From contig JBBQUT010000008.1 in the NCBI GenBank assembly GCA_038212215.1, forward strand, positions 1 to 64,000: a stretch of DNA of 64,000 nt. The letters are read 5' to 3'. The notes below the pieces were generated by a model, which worked only from the letters and a program-made list of their open reading frames with translations, made no database searches and was not told the origin of the DNA. Below, one piece after another: positions 9,708 to 17,260 of the stretch; position 1 is the first letter of the stretch; the number at the start of each line of letters is the position of its first letter. A program made the position numbers and the translations under genes. Source of the DNA: JALZAI01 sp038212215. Its GTDB lineage: Bacteria; Actinomycetota; Actinomycetes; Mycobacteriales; Jatrophihabitantaceae.

Positions 9708-9736
9708 ATTACACGCGTGTCGTTCCCGTTCGTCAA
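9708..9736 (-). promoter_or_regulatory. Sigma70-type promoter of whiB2
   Basis: On the minus strand TTGACG (complement of 9731-9736), a 17-base spacer and TGTAAT (complement of 9708-9713). The transcript would start near 9700 and give a leader of about 40 bases with a GGAGG ribosome binding site before GTG 9661. Confidence 0.6.
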
Positions 9737-9813
9737 GGTCCCCGCCTGCTAAACATGCAGCTTTGTGGTGTATCGAGACGTGAAGTCTGGGTAATTAGTC
9801 ACTTTTGTCGTGT

Positions 9814-10734
9814 TTATATGGATTCGATGTGCGCGTGCGCGGCAAATGTCTCGATGACCAGGGCAATCGTGGGACGAGCCAGCGCCGACGTGCGAGCGAC
9901 CGCTCGTAGTCGGCGCTCCAGCCGTGGCGCCCGCAGCGTGCGGAGATCGACAACAGCTGCATCCGCCGCTACCGACAGCCGCGGCAGCACGGCTACCCCG
10001 TGCCCGGCGGCCACAGCGCGCACCAGCACCAGCATGTCGTCACTCGTCCAACGCACCCGCGGCTCGAACCCCGCTGCACGGCATGCCGTGCGTACGGCGA
10101 GCCCGCACGCAGCCTCGCCCGGCGGCATTACCCAGTCCGCGTCCGCCAGCTCGGCGAGCGACGGACGCGAGGGCCCTGACCACGAACGAGCGGTAACGAG
10201 CATCAACGGCTCGTGGCACAGCTCGCGGGCGACGACGAAGTCGGGCAACGCCAGTGGCACGTGGTCGTACTCGTCGACCACTGCCACGTCGATATCCCCG
10301 GCAACCAGCGCCGCGAGCGCCGCACTCGGCTCGGCGACGCTCACGTCGACGTCGATCCCGGCGTGCGCGCGCGCCAACTCGCTGACCGCGGCGGAGACAA
10401 AACTTGTCGCGGCGCTAGCTACGGCGCCAACCCGCACGCGTCCACCGAGAATTCCCGCCAGCCGGTCCAGATCGGCCTGAGCGGCGTCCAATACGTCCTG
10501 CAGCTCGCCCGCGCGGGCTGCGAGGGCAAGGCCGGCGCCGGTCAGGGAGGCGCCGCGGGAGGACCGGTCGACCAGCGCCGTCCCGGTTTCGCGTTCGAGC
10601 ACCGATAGTTGCTGCGAGACGGCCGACGGCGTCAGCCCGAGGGCGCGCGCGGCCCCGGCGATGGTGCCCCGCAGCCCCACTTCGCGCAGCAGGCTCAGCC
10701 GGCCGACGTCCAGCCGCGCAATGGAATTAGCCAT
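9814..10734 (-). CDS. LysR-family transcriptional regulator
   Basis: A 306-residue LTTR with the N-terminal winged helix-turn-helix at about 5-65 (GTIAGAARALGLTPSAVSQQ, then LSVLERETGTALVDR) and a periplasmic-binding-like effector domain from about 90. It is divergent from the piperideine-6-carboxylate dehydrogenase gene with about 50 bp between them, so it probably controls that gene and itself; the effector could be a lysine-derived compound (inference). ATG 10734 is preceded by TAAGTT (complement of 10741-10746) at six bases, indicating a leaderless transcript. That box lies in a TAAG-CACAA-CTTA palindrome. Confidence 0.88.
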   Translation of the reverse strand: MANSIARLDVGRLSLLREVGLRGTIAGAARALGLTPSAVSQQLSVLERETGTALVDRSSRGASLTGAGLALAARAGELQDVLDAAQADLDRLAGILGGRVRVGAVASAATSFVSAAVSELARAHAGIDVDVSVAEPSAALAALVAGDIDVAVVDEYDHVPLALPDFVVARELCHEPLMLVTARSWSGPSRPSLAELADADWVMPPGEAACGLAVRTACRAAGFEPRVRWTSDDMLVLVRAVAAGHGVAVLPRLSVAADAAVVDLRTLRAPRLERRLRAVARTSALARPTIALVIETFAAHAHIESI

Positions 10735-10773
10735 AAGCACAACTTACGGCATACAGTGTTCAGTCATAAGAAT
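10734..10773. promoter_or_regulatory. Divergent lysR/pcd control region
   Basis: TAAGCACAACTTA (10734-10746) is a palindrome overlapping the lysR start and its TAAGTT -10 box. The pcd promoter reads TTACGG (10744-10749), a 17-base spacer and TAAGAA (10767-10772). The lysR -10 and the pcd -35 therefore share bases, so one bound LysR dimer could repress its own gene and act on pcd. Confidence 0.5.
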
Positions 10774-10786
10774 CGAAGGAGTAAAG

Positions 10787-12331
10787 ATGACCCTCCCGAG
10801 CCACGACGAGCTCGTCGCCGAGACCACTGCGATCCTTTCGCGCCTCGGCGTCACCGACCTTCCCGCCACCGGCGGGCTACCTGCCCGATCACCGATTACC
10901 GGCGCTGAATTGGCACGGGTGCCCGAGCACAGCGCCGACGACGTTCGCGAGATCGTCGGGAACGCGCAGGACGCATTCCTGCAGTGGCGGCGCGTGCCGG
11001 CGCCTGTGCGGGGTCAGCTCGTGCGCGAACTCGGTGAACTGCTGCGCGAACACAAGGACGATCTCGGCGCACTCGTCTCGATCGAAGCCGGCAAGATTCG
11101 CTCCGAGGGCCTCGGCGAGGTTCAGGAGATGATCGACATCTGCGACCTGGCGGTCGGCCTGTCGCGGCAGCTGTTCGGGCTCACGATCGCCTCAGAGCGC
11201 CCCGGACACCGGATGATGGAGCAGTGGCACCCCCTCGGGGTCGTCGGCGTCATCAGCGCGTTCAACTTCCCGGTCGCCGTGTGGTCGTGGAACGCCGCAC
11301 TCGCCTTCGTCTGCGGTGATCCGGTCGTTTGGAAGCCGTCGGAGAAGACAGTGCTCACCGCACTCGCCTGTCAGGCGCTCATCGCCGAGGCAGCCCGCCG
11401 AGTGGGTGCACCGGCCGCGGTGTCCGCTGTCGTGCTCGGCGGCGCCGAGGTCGGAGCGGCGCTCGTCGAGGACGCACGCGTGGCGCTGATCAGCGCCACG
11501 GGTTCTACCCGGATGGGCCGTGCGGTCGCGCCGCGCGTCGCCGGGCGATTCGGTCGGCTGCTGCTCGAACTCGGCGGCAACAACGCCGCGATCGTCGCGC
11601 CTTCGGCCGATCTGGACCTCAGCGTGCGGGGGATCGTGTTCTCCGCGGCCGGAACAGCCGGGCAGCGATGCACGTCGCTGCGCCGCGTGATCGCGCACTC
11701 CTCCATCGCCGACGAGCTGGTGAGCCGGATCAAGGCTGCCTACGACACACTGCCGATCGGGTCGCCGCTCGCCGAGGGCACGCTGGTCGGCCCGTTGATC
11801 GACGAGGCGTCCTACGACGGGTATGTCGCGGCGATCGAGAAAGCCAAAGCCAACGGCGGCGAGCTGATCGCCGGTGGCGAACGGGTACTGGCGCAGGAGT
11901 CCGGTACGGCCTACTACGTGCAGCCGGCACTGATCCGGATGCCCATGCAAAGTGAGATCGTCCAGGCGGAGACGTTCGCCCCGATCCTGTACGTGATGAC
12001 CTATGGAACACCCGAATCCGGGCCGGCGGAGTTCGACGAGGCGCTGGCGATGCACAACGAGGTGCCACAGGGCCTCTCGTCGTCGATCTTCACGATGGAT
12101 ATGCGCGAGGCCGAGCGGTTCACCGCTCCTGACGGCTCGGACTGCGGCATCGCCAACGTCAACATCGGCCCGTCCGGCGCTGAGATCGGCGGGGCGTTCG
12201 GTGGTGAGAAGGAGACCGGGGGCGGACGGGAATCCGGCTCGGACGCATGGCGTGCGTACATGCGCCGCGCTACGAACACGGTGAACTACTCGAGCGAACT
12301 GCCGCTCGCGCAAGGCGTCGAATTCGGCTGA
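10787..12331 (+). CDS. pcd: L-piperideine-6-carboxylate dehydrogenase / ALDH7-type aldehyde dehydrogenase
   Basis: A 514-residue NAD-dependent aldehyde dehydrogenase of the antiquitin (ALDH7A1) branch, which oxidises alpha-aminoadipic semialdehyde (piperideine-6-carboxylate) in lysine catabolism. Signatures are HRMMEQWHPLGVVGVIS, the Rossmann ATGSTRMG segment, ELGGNNAAIV with the general-base Glu, and GTAGQRCTSLRR with the catalytic Cys. The start is ATG 10787, preceded by GAAGGAG. The LysR gene is divergent. The gene ends at the strong hairpin at 12440-12470. The exact aldehyde substrate is inferred from family resemblance. Confidence 0.85.
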   Translation: MTLPSHDELVAETTAILSRLGVTDLPATGGLPARSPITGAELARVPEHSADDVREIVGNAQDAFLQWRRVPAPVRGQLVRELGELLREHKDDLGALVSIEAGKIRSEGLGEVQEMIDICDLAVGLSRQLFGLTIASERPGHRMMEQWHPLGVVGVISAFNFPVAVWSWNAALAFVCGDPVVWKPSEKTVLTALACQALIAEAARRVGAPAAVSAVVLGGAEVGAALVEDARVALISATGSTRMGRAVAPRVAGRFGRLLLELGGNNAAIVAPSADLDLSVRGIVFSAAGTAGQRCTSLRRVIAHSSIADELVSRIKAAYDTLPIGSPLAEGTLVGPLIDEASYDGYVAAIEKAKANGGELIAGGERVLAQESGTAYYVQPALIRMPMQSEIVQAETFAPILYVMTYGTPESGPAEFDEALAMHNEVPQGLSSSIFTMDMREAERFTAPDGSDCGIANVNIGPSGAEIGGAFGGEKETGGGRESGSDAWRAYMRRATNTVNYSSELPLAQGVEFG

Positions 12332-12348
12332 GCGTCGAATTCGGCTGA
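12315..12348. repeat. 17-bp tandem duplication at the pcd stop codon
   Basis: GCGTCGAATTCGGCTGA occurs twice head to tail (12315-12331 and 12332-12348). The stop codon of pcd is the end of the first copy, so the second copy is untranslated. It looks like a recent small duplication with no coding effect. Confidence 0.85.
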
Positions 12349-12439
12349 GCGGACTTCTGGGAGCGGATGATCACGCCCTTCGTAGTCGCGACGGTAGCGG
12401 TGAGATCGACCCGGCCGACGAGTAAGCAAACCAACAGAA

Positions 12440-12470
12440 ATCGGCCCCGGGGACGAACCCCGGGGCCGAT
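12440..12470. terminator. Bidirectional hairpin terminator between pcd and csbD
   Basis: ATCGGCCCCGGGG and CCCCGGGGCCGAT form a perfect 13-bp stem with the loop ACGAA. It lies between the ends of the convergent genes pcd (+) and csbD (-) and can serve both. No U-tract is present, as is usual for actinobacterial hairpins. Confidence 0.8.
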
Positions 12471-12496
12471 CCAGAACGCTCGCTGACCAGTTGTGG

Positions 12497-12670
12497 TCAG
12501 TGCTTGAAAGCGTCCTTCACATTCTCGCCGGCATCCTTGAGGTCAGCCTTCGACTGGTCCTTGCGGCCCTCGGCTTCGGTGTCGTGGTCGCCGGTTGCAC
12601 GGCCAACGCCTTCCTTGACCTTGCCGGAGACGTCCTCGACGGAGTTCTTGATCTTGTCGGTGGCACTCAT
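12497..12670 (-). CDS. CsbD family stress-response protein
   Basis: A 57-residue, highly hydrophilic protein beginning MSATDKIKNSVEDVSGKVKE and ending KDAGENVKDAFKH. This is the KIKN..GKVKE..G.ATGD pattern of the CsbD family, often induced by general stress; its molecular role is unknown. It contains no Cys or Trp and is probably a soluble helical protein. ATG 12670 is preceded by GAGGT. It converges on pcd across a strong hairpin. Confidence 0.9.
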   Translation of the reverse strand: MSATDKIKNSVEDVSGKVKEGVGRATGDHDTEAEGRKDQSKADLKDAGENVKDAFKH

Positions 12671-12749
12671 ACGCATACCTCACATCTGTTCAGAGTGGAT
12701 ACTTCGAACATGGTCGAAGTACCCATTGCCTGGGCGACCCAAACGTCGA

Positions 12750-13598
12750 CTACGCCACTCTGGTGATCGTCACTCCGACGCGCAGATCGGTGGTGACCGG
12801 TGTACCAGCCACGATGCCCTTGATCGGAGTCACGTCGGCGTAGTCGCGGCCGGTGCCGATCACGACGTGCCGTTCTGCGACCGGAGAGAGATTCGTCGGA
12901 TCGTGATCGGTCCAATCCCCCAGCCAGCTCTGCACCCACGCGTGGCTCTCGGCCGTGGACGTGTCCCCCACGCCGGCCTGCGCCTTCGGATGCAGGTAGC
13001 CCGACACGTAGCGGGCGGGGATACCTACGTGTCGCAAGGCGCCGACGACGAGGTGGGCGTAGTCCTGGCAGACGCCGTTGCGGGCTGCCCAGGCTTGCGC
13101 TGCAAGCGTGCGCACGCCTGTCGAACCCGGCACGTAGGTCATCGTCTCGTGGACCTTCGCGGCAATCGCGCCGACCGACTCGCGGGGCGCGTGCACCGCG
13201 GCGAGGGACGACGCCAGCTCGGCGAGGTCCGGTGGCGGCACGGTCCGCCGTGACGTGCTCAAGAACTCGCCGAACCCGTCGGTGACATCCCGCCCGCGCA
13301 GCGTGGCCCAACTTAGATCTTCGGCTTCGGGACGTCGCGTCGCGTCGACCTCGACCGAGCTGGTGACCTCGACGCTCAGCGTCCGATGGGGGTTGTGGGC
13401 TTCGAACACGCTGACCTGGGTCCCCCAATAGTCGACGTAGCGGTATTGCCAGCTCGCCTGGTCGACCCGCAACACCGACTCCAGCGGGGTCTGCCACCGC
13501 GTCAATGCGGGCGTGAGTCGGACCTCGTTGAACGAGGAGGTGACCGCCTGGTCGTAGCTGTATACCGACGAGTGGTGAATGCGGTATCGCGCGGTCAC
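12750..13598 (-). CDS. Transglutaminase-like cysteine protease family protein
   Basis: A 282-residue protein with an N-terminal bacterial transglutaminase-like beta domain (YRIHHSSVYSYDQAV) and a core carrying the Cys-His-Asp triad: NGVCQDYAHL, AESHAWVQSW and TDHDPTN. Together with the two upstream genes it forms the alpha-E / circularly permuted ATP-grasp / transglutaminase cluster (Rv2409c-Rv2411c in M. tuberculosis). Family bioinformatics links that cluster to peptide-bond formation and cleavage, without a fixed substrate. GTG 13598 gives a GTGA overlap with the alpha-E gene. Confidence 0.88.
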   Translation of the reverse strand: MTARYRIHHSSVYSYDQAVTSSFNEVRLTPALTRWQTPLESVLRVDQASWQYRYVDYWGTQVSVFEAHNPHRTLSVEVTSSVEVDATRRPEAEDLSWATLRGRDVTDGFGEFLSTSRRTVPPPDLAELASSLAAVHAPRESVGAIAAKVHETMTYVPGSTGVRTLAAQAWAARNGVCQDYAHLVVGALRHVGIPARYVSGYLHPKAQAGVGDTSTAESHAWVQSWLGDWTDHDPTNLSPVAERHVVIGTGRDYADVTPIKGIVAGTPVTTDLRVGVTITRVA

Positions 13599-14530
13599 GA
13601 TGCGTGCCAAGCGGTGACCACGCCGCGGGGGAAGTAGCGCCGCGAGATCGCGTCGCTGGCGACCGAGCAGGCGCTCTGCACCCGTTCCATGACGCGGTAG
13701 ACGTCGTCGAACAGCTCAGCAGTCGGCGCGAATTCCAGTTCCGAGCGGATCATCCCGAGCACCCGGTGCGCCTCGCCGCCCCGACCACGATCGCCACCGC
13801 CGCCGTGCTGTCTGGCCAGGTCGTCCAGGCATCGCTCGGCCGAAACCAGCGCGCTCATCAACGAGCGCGGGAAGATCGGGTCGAGCAACAGGAACTCGAC
13901 CGAGCTGCGGTCGTCGACCACACCCATCGCGCTGCGCAGAAACGCCTGGTAGGCGCCGCAGCTTTGCAGCAGCGTCACCCAGGACGGCCCGAAGTCCCCG
14001 GTGAGCGCCCGCGCGGCGACGAGACGCGCGGTCATATCGGCACGTTCGATCGAGCGTCCCAGGATGAGGAAGTGCCACGCCTCGTCGCGCGACAGCGTCG
14101 CCTCGGCCGTCCCGTTGAAGGCGGCCACGCGCTCGCGCACCCAGGTGAAGAACCCGTGCGGATTGACGCGTCGCCCCGGCCGCGCGGCCTCCAGGAAGGT
14201 CACGTTGATGTTCTCCCACAGGTCGGTCGAGACGACCTCGCGACTACGCCGAGCGTTTTCGCGTGCCGCGGCGAGCGCGCCCAGCACCGACCCCGGGGCG
14301 CTGCGGTCCCAGGCGAGGAAGTCGAGCATCTCCTCGCGGTTGGTCGGGACGTCGTCGTCGACCCCTTCGTGCCCCATCGCCGCCATCAGTGAGGCACACA
14401 CGACACTTTCCGGCGCCCACGGGTCGTCGAGCAGCAGCGACAGGTGCACGTCGAGGATTCTGCTCGTGTCCTCGGCCCGCTCGACGTAGCGCCCGATCCA
14501 GTACAGCGACTCGGCGATGCGGCTCAGCAC
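13595..14530 (-). CDS. Alpha-E domain-containing protein (DUF403)
   Basis: A 311-residue all-helical protein starting VLSRIAESLYWIGRYVERAE, the hallmark of alpha-E proteins. Conserved acidic and basic helices follow, such as DEAWHFLILGRSIERADMTA. Alpha-E proteins are always encoded beside permuted ATP-grasp and transglutaminase genes and probably work with them; no enzymatic residue set is known. The start GTG 14530 lies inside the last codons of the ATP-grasp gene (7-base overlap) and its stop overlaps the transglutaminase by GTGA. Confidence 0.88.
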   Translation of the reverse strand: MLSRIAESLYWIGRYVERAEDTSRILDVHLSLLLDDPWAPESVVCASLMAAMGHEGVDDDVPTNREEMLDFLAWDRSAPGSVLGALAAARENARRSREVVSTDLWENINVTFLEAARPGRRVNPHGFFTWVRERVAAFNGTAEATLSRDEAWHFLILGRSIERADMTARLVAARALTGDFGPSWVTLLQSCGAYQAFLRSAMGVVDDRSSVEFLLLDPIFPRSLMSALVSAERCLDDLARQHGGGGDRGRGGEAHRVLGMIRSELEFAPTAELFDDVYRVMERVQSACSVASDAISRRYFPRGVVTAWHAS

Positions 14531-16092
14531 GGTGCGCCTGCCTGCTGTTGCTGCTGTTCCTGCTGGGGACGGATTTCCGGTTCCACCGCAATGTCTGGCG
14601 CTGGCAGCGGCGAGTGGACGGCGCGCACGAGCACCGCGGGGGGCACCGGAGCACGCCGCTCCCCTGCAAGCACCCAGGTGTCCTTCGACCCGCCGCCCTG
14701 GCTGGAGTTCACGACCAGCGATCCTTCCGGCAGCGCGACCCGGGTCAGGCCACCGGGCAGCACCCACACGTCGTTACCGTCGTTGACCGCGAACGGGCGT
14801 AGATCGACGTGGCGCGCCGCGATGCCGTCGCCGACCAGCGTCGGGACGGTCGAGATCGCGACTACCGGCTGCGCGATCCAGCCGCGCGGGTCTGCGATCA
14901 GCTGTGCCCGCAGCGTATTGAGCTCGTCGGAACTCGCCTGCGGACCGATCACCAGGCCCTTGCCGCCCGCGCCGTCGACCGGTTTCACGACCAGTTCCGC
15001 GAGCCGGTCGAGGACCTCCTCGAGTGCAGCCGGTTCCTCCAGGCGCCAGGTGTCGACGTTGGGCAGCAACGGTTGCTCGGACAAGTAATAACGCACCAGA
15101 TCCGGAACGTAGGTGTACAGCAGCTTGTCGTCGGCTACTCCGTTGCCCACCGCATTGGCGATCGTGACATTGCCGGCCCGCGCGGCCGTGAGCAGCCCCG
15201 GGCAGCCCATCATGGAGTCCGAGCGGAACTGCACCGGGTCGAGGTACTCGTCGTCGACCCGCCGGTAGATGACGTCCACTCGCCGCTCGCCGGACGTTGC
15301 CCGCATGCGCACCACGCCGCCGGAACAGATCAGGTCACGTCCCTCGACCAGTTCGACGCCCATCGCCCGAGCCAGCCACGCGTGCTCGAAGTAGGCGCTG
15401 TTGAACACGCCCGGAGTGAGCACGACGACCCGTGGCTCATCGACGCCGCTTGGCGCAGCGGCGTGCAGCGCCGCAAGCAGTCGCTGCGGGTAATGCGACA
15501 CCGGACGCAGCCGGAGCTTGCCGAGCACATCCGACCACTGCTGGCGCATCGCGCTGCGGTTGGCGAGGACGTAGCTGACACCCGACGGCACTCGGATGTT
15601 GTCCTCCAACACTCGGAACGTGCCCAGCTCGTCGCGCACCAGATCGATGCCGGCCACGTGCACGCGCACGCCGTTCGGCGGTTCGATGCCGTGCGCCTCG
15701 CGGTAGAAGTATTTCGAGGACGTGATCACGCTGCGCGGCACGACGCCGTCGCGGACAGCCGCCGGCGAACCGCGGTACACATCGGCGAGGAACGCTTCGA
15801 GGGCGCGCACCCGCTGGCGCACGCCGCGGTCGATGACCTGCCAGTCGGCGTCGTCGATGACTCGCGGGACGATGTCGAGGGGGAATGGCCGCTCTTCACC
15901 GCCGACGTCGAATGTGACGCCCTGGTTGAGGTAGGCCTTGGCGAGCGCATCGACCCCCGCACGCAGTTCCTGGCCGCCACTTCGCTCGATGGATTCGTAC
16001 ACCGCCCGGTAGGACGCGCGCGGCAACCCGTCGGCGCCGATCATCTCGTCCCACGCCGCGCCGAGCCGGTAGTCGTCGAACAGGTCGGCCAA
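14524..16092 (-). CDS. Circularly permuted type 2 ATP-grasp protein (DUF404/DUF407)
   Basis: A 522-residue protein with the family motifs: LFDDYRLGAAWDEM near the N-terminus, EDNIRVPSGVSYVLANR, LTPGVFNSAYFEHAWLAR, DVIYRRVDDEYLDP, VKPVDGAGGKGLVIG and GWIAQPVV. It is a predicted ligase-like enzyme that may form amide bonds. The C-terminus ends in an unusual glutamine-rich tail (PQQEQQQQQAGAPC). The start is unclear: TTG 16092 directly abuts AGGAGG with no spacing, while CTG 16083 would have nine bases. A start just before LFDDY is required by family alignment. It heads the three-gene operon. Confidence 0.88.
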   Translation of the reverse strand: MADLFDDYRLGAAWDEMIGADGLPRASYRAVYESIERSGGQELRAGVDALAKAYLNQGVTFDVGGEERPFPLDIVPRVIDDADWQVIDRGVRQRVRALEAFLADVYRGSPAAVRDGVVPRSVITSSKYFYREAHGIEPPNGVRVHVAGIDLVRDELGTFRVLEDNIRVPSGVSYVLANRSAMRQQWSDVLGKLRLRPVSHYPQRLLAALHAAAPSGVDEPRVVVLTPGVFNSAYFEHAWLARAMGVELVEGRDLICSGGVVRMRATSGERRVDVIYRRVDDEYLDPVQFRSDSMMGCPGLLTAARAGNVTIANAVGNGVADDKLLYTYVPDLVRYYLSEQPLLPNVDTWRLEEPAALEEVLDRLAELVVKPVDGAGGKGLVIGPQASSDELNTLRAQLIADPRGWIAQPVVAISTVPTLVGDGIAARHVDLRPFAVNDGNDVWVLPGGLTRVALPEGSLVVNSSQGGGSKDTWVLAGERRAPVPPAVLVRAVHSPLPAPDIAVEPEIRPQQEQQQQQAGAPC

Positions 16093-16122
16093 CCTCCTGT
16101 GCGTGGTCGTGTCGCGCGCTCT

Positions 16123-16148
16123 GTCACGGCACTATGTCACGGGACTAT
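16123..16148 (-). promoter_or_regulatory. 13-bp direct repeats upstream of the ATP-grasp operon
   Basis: GTCACGGCACTAT (16123-16135) is followed immediately by GTCACGGGACTAT (16136-16148), with one mismatch. On the minus strand each unit contains an ATAGT segment that could be a -10 element, so these may be tandem promoter or operator units of the operon. Confidence 0.35.
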
Positions 16149-16168
16149 TTCGCCCAACATTTCAAGGG

Positions 16169-17260
16169 TCAGATCCCGGCCCGTGTCGCCGCGAGTTCGA
16201 TGCGCTCGTCGGGCTGGACGGCGGCGACGCGCAGGAATCCGGCCGAGCGTTCCCCGTAGAACTCACCCGGCGAGACCACGACGCCAATGCGGGTGGCCAG
16301 ATCGCGGGCGGCCGACCAGGCGTCGCCATCGGGCACCGGCACCCAGAGATAGAACGCTCCGTCGGGCAACTCGGCTCGGTAGCCGAGCGCATTCAGGATC
16401 GCTACCAGCCGGGTCATCCGGGCCAGGTAGCGCTCGCGTTGCACGGCGACGTGCGCGTCGTCGCCCAGCGCGATCACCGCGGCGGCCTGGACCGGCCCGG
16501 GTGGCATCAGGCCGGCGTGCTTTCGCACCTCGCGCAGGTAATGGACGAGTTCGCGGTCGCCTGCGTAGAAGCCGATACGCGCGCCGGCGAAGTTGTCGCG
16601 CTTGGACAGCGAGTGGACCGCGAGCACGCCTTCGGTGCCGCTGCGCAGGATGGTCGTCGGGGGGCCCGTCCAGGTGAATTCGGCGTAGCACTCGTCGCTG
16701 AGCACCGGCACGCCCCGGTATCGTCCCCACTTCGCGGCGGCGTCGACGTCCTCGATGGCGCCGCTCGGATTGGCCGGTGAATTGACCCAGACGCACAGCG
16801 CCCGCTCGGCGTCGGCGGCCGTGATCTCGTCCAGCCGCTCGTAGGCGACGGCGCGACAGCCGGCCAGGGTCGCGCCCATCGCGTAGGTCGGGTAGCTGAT
16901 CGCGGGATACAGGACGGTGTCCTTCGACGGGTCGCGCAGCTTCAGGTACTGCGGCGTGGACGCGACGAATTCCTTGCTGCCGACCACAGCCGCGACCTCG
17001 CTCGCCGGGTCGACGGTCGCGCCGAGGCGGCGTTCGATCCAGTCGGCAGCTGCCTGCCGGAACGCGGGCGTGCCGATGCTCGGCGGGTAGCCCCGGGCCG
17101 AGTCGCCCGCGCTCAATGCCTGGAGCACGGCTGTCGGCGGCGGGTCGCACGGTGTGCCGATGGAAAGGTCGATCGCTCCCCCGGCGTGCTGGGCGGCCAG
17201 TTTGCTGATCTCACCGAGCCGTTCGTACGGGTACGGCGGCGGCACGAAACCCTTGTTCAT
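16169..17260 (-). CDS. dapC: Succinyldiaminopimelate transaminase (DapC, Rv1178-like)
   Basis: A 363-residue PLP-dependent class I/II aminotransferase beginning MNKGFVPPPYPYERLGEI. The motifs SIGTPCDPPP, SPANPSGAIED and the Schiff-base Lys in VHSLSKRDNFAGARIGFYAG match actinobacterial DapC, which makes N-succinyl-LL-DAP for lysine and peptidoglycan synthesis. ATG 17260 overlaps by ATGA the stop of the FAD/FeS oxidoreductase gene. dapD and dapE are elsewhere in the window (33.6-35.7 kb). A second aminotransferase of the Rv0858c type lies at 47071, so the division of labour is not certain. Confidence 0.85.
   Translation of the reverse strand: MNKGFVPPPYPYERLGEISKLAAQHAGGAIDLSIGTPCDPPPTAVLQALSAGDSARGYPPSIGTPAFRQAAADWIERRLGATVDPASEVAAVVGSKEFVASTPQYLKLRDPSKDTVLYPAISYPTYAMGATLAGCRAVAYERLDEITAADAERALCVWVNSPANPSGAIEDVDAAAKWGRYRGVPVLSDECYAEFTWTGPPTTILRSGTEGVLAVHSLSKRDNFAGARIGFYAGDRELVHYLREVRKHAGLMPPGPVQAAAVIALGDDAHVAVQRERYLARMTRLVAILNALGYRAELPDGAFYLWVPVPDGDAWSAARDLATRIGVVVSPGEFYGERSAGFLRVAAVQPDERIELAATRAGI

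Noticed and set aside
9662..9736. WhiB2 start at 9736
   Set aside because: This region contains a clear TTGACG-N17-TGTAAT promoter, so it cannot be the translated N-terminus of the same transcript.
11192..12313. Minus-strand frame of about 370 codons within pcd
   Set aside because: Antisense shadow of the aldehyde dehydrogenase. Its sequence is rich in Arg, Gly and Asp with no domain.
14809..16677. Plus-strand open frame of about 620 codons
   Set aside because: Antisense to the ATP-grasp and dapC genes. Composition is that of a mirror frame and no motif is visible.
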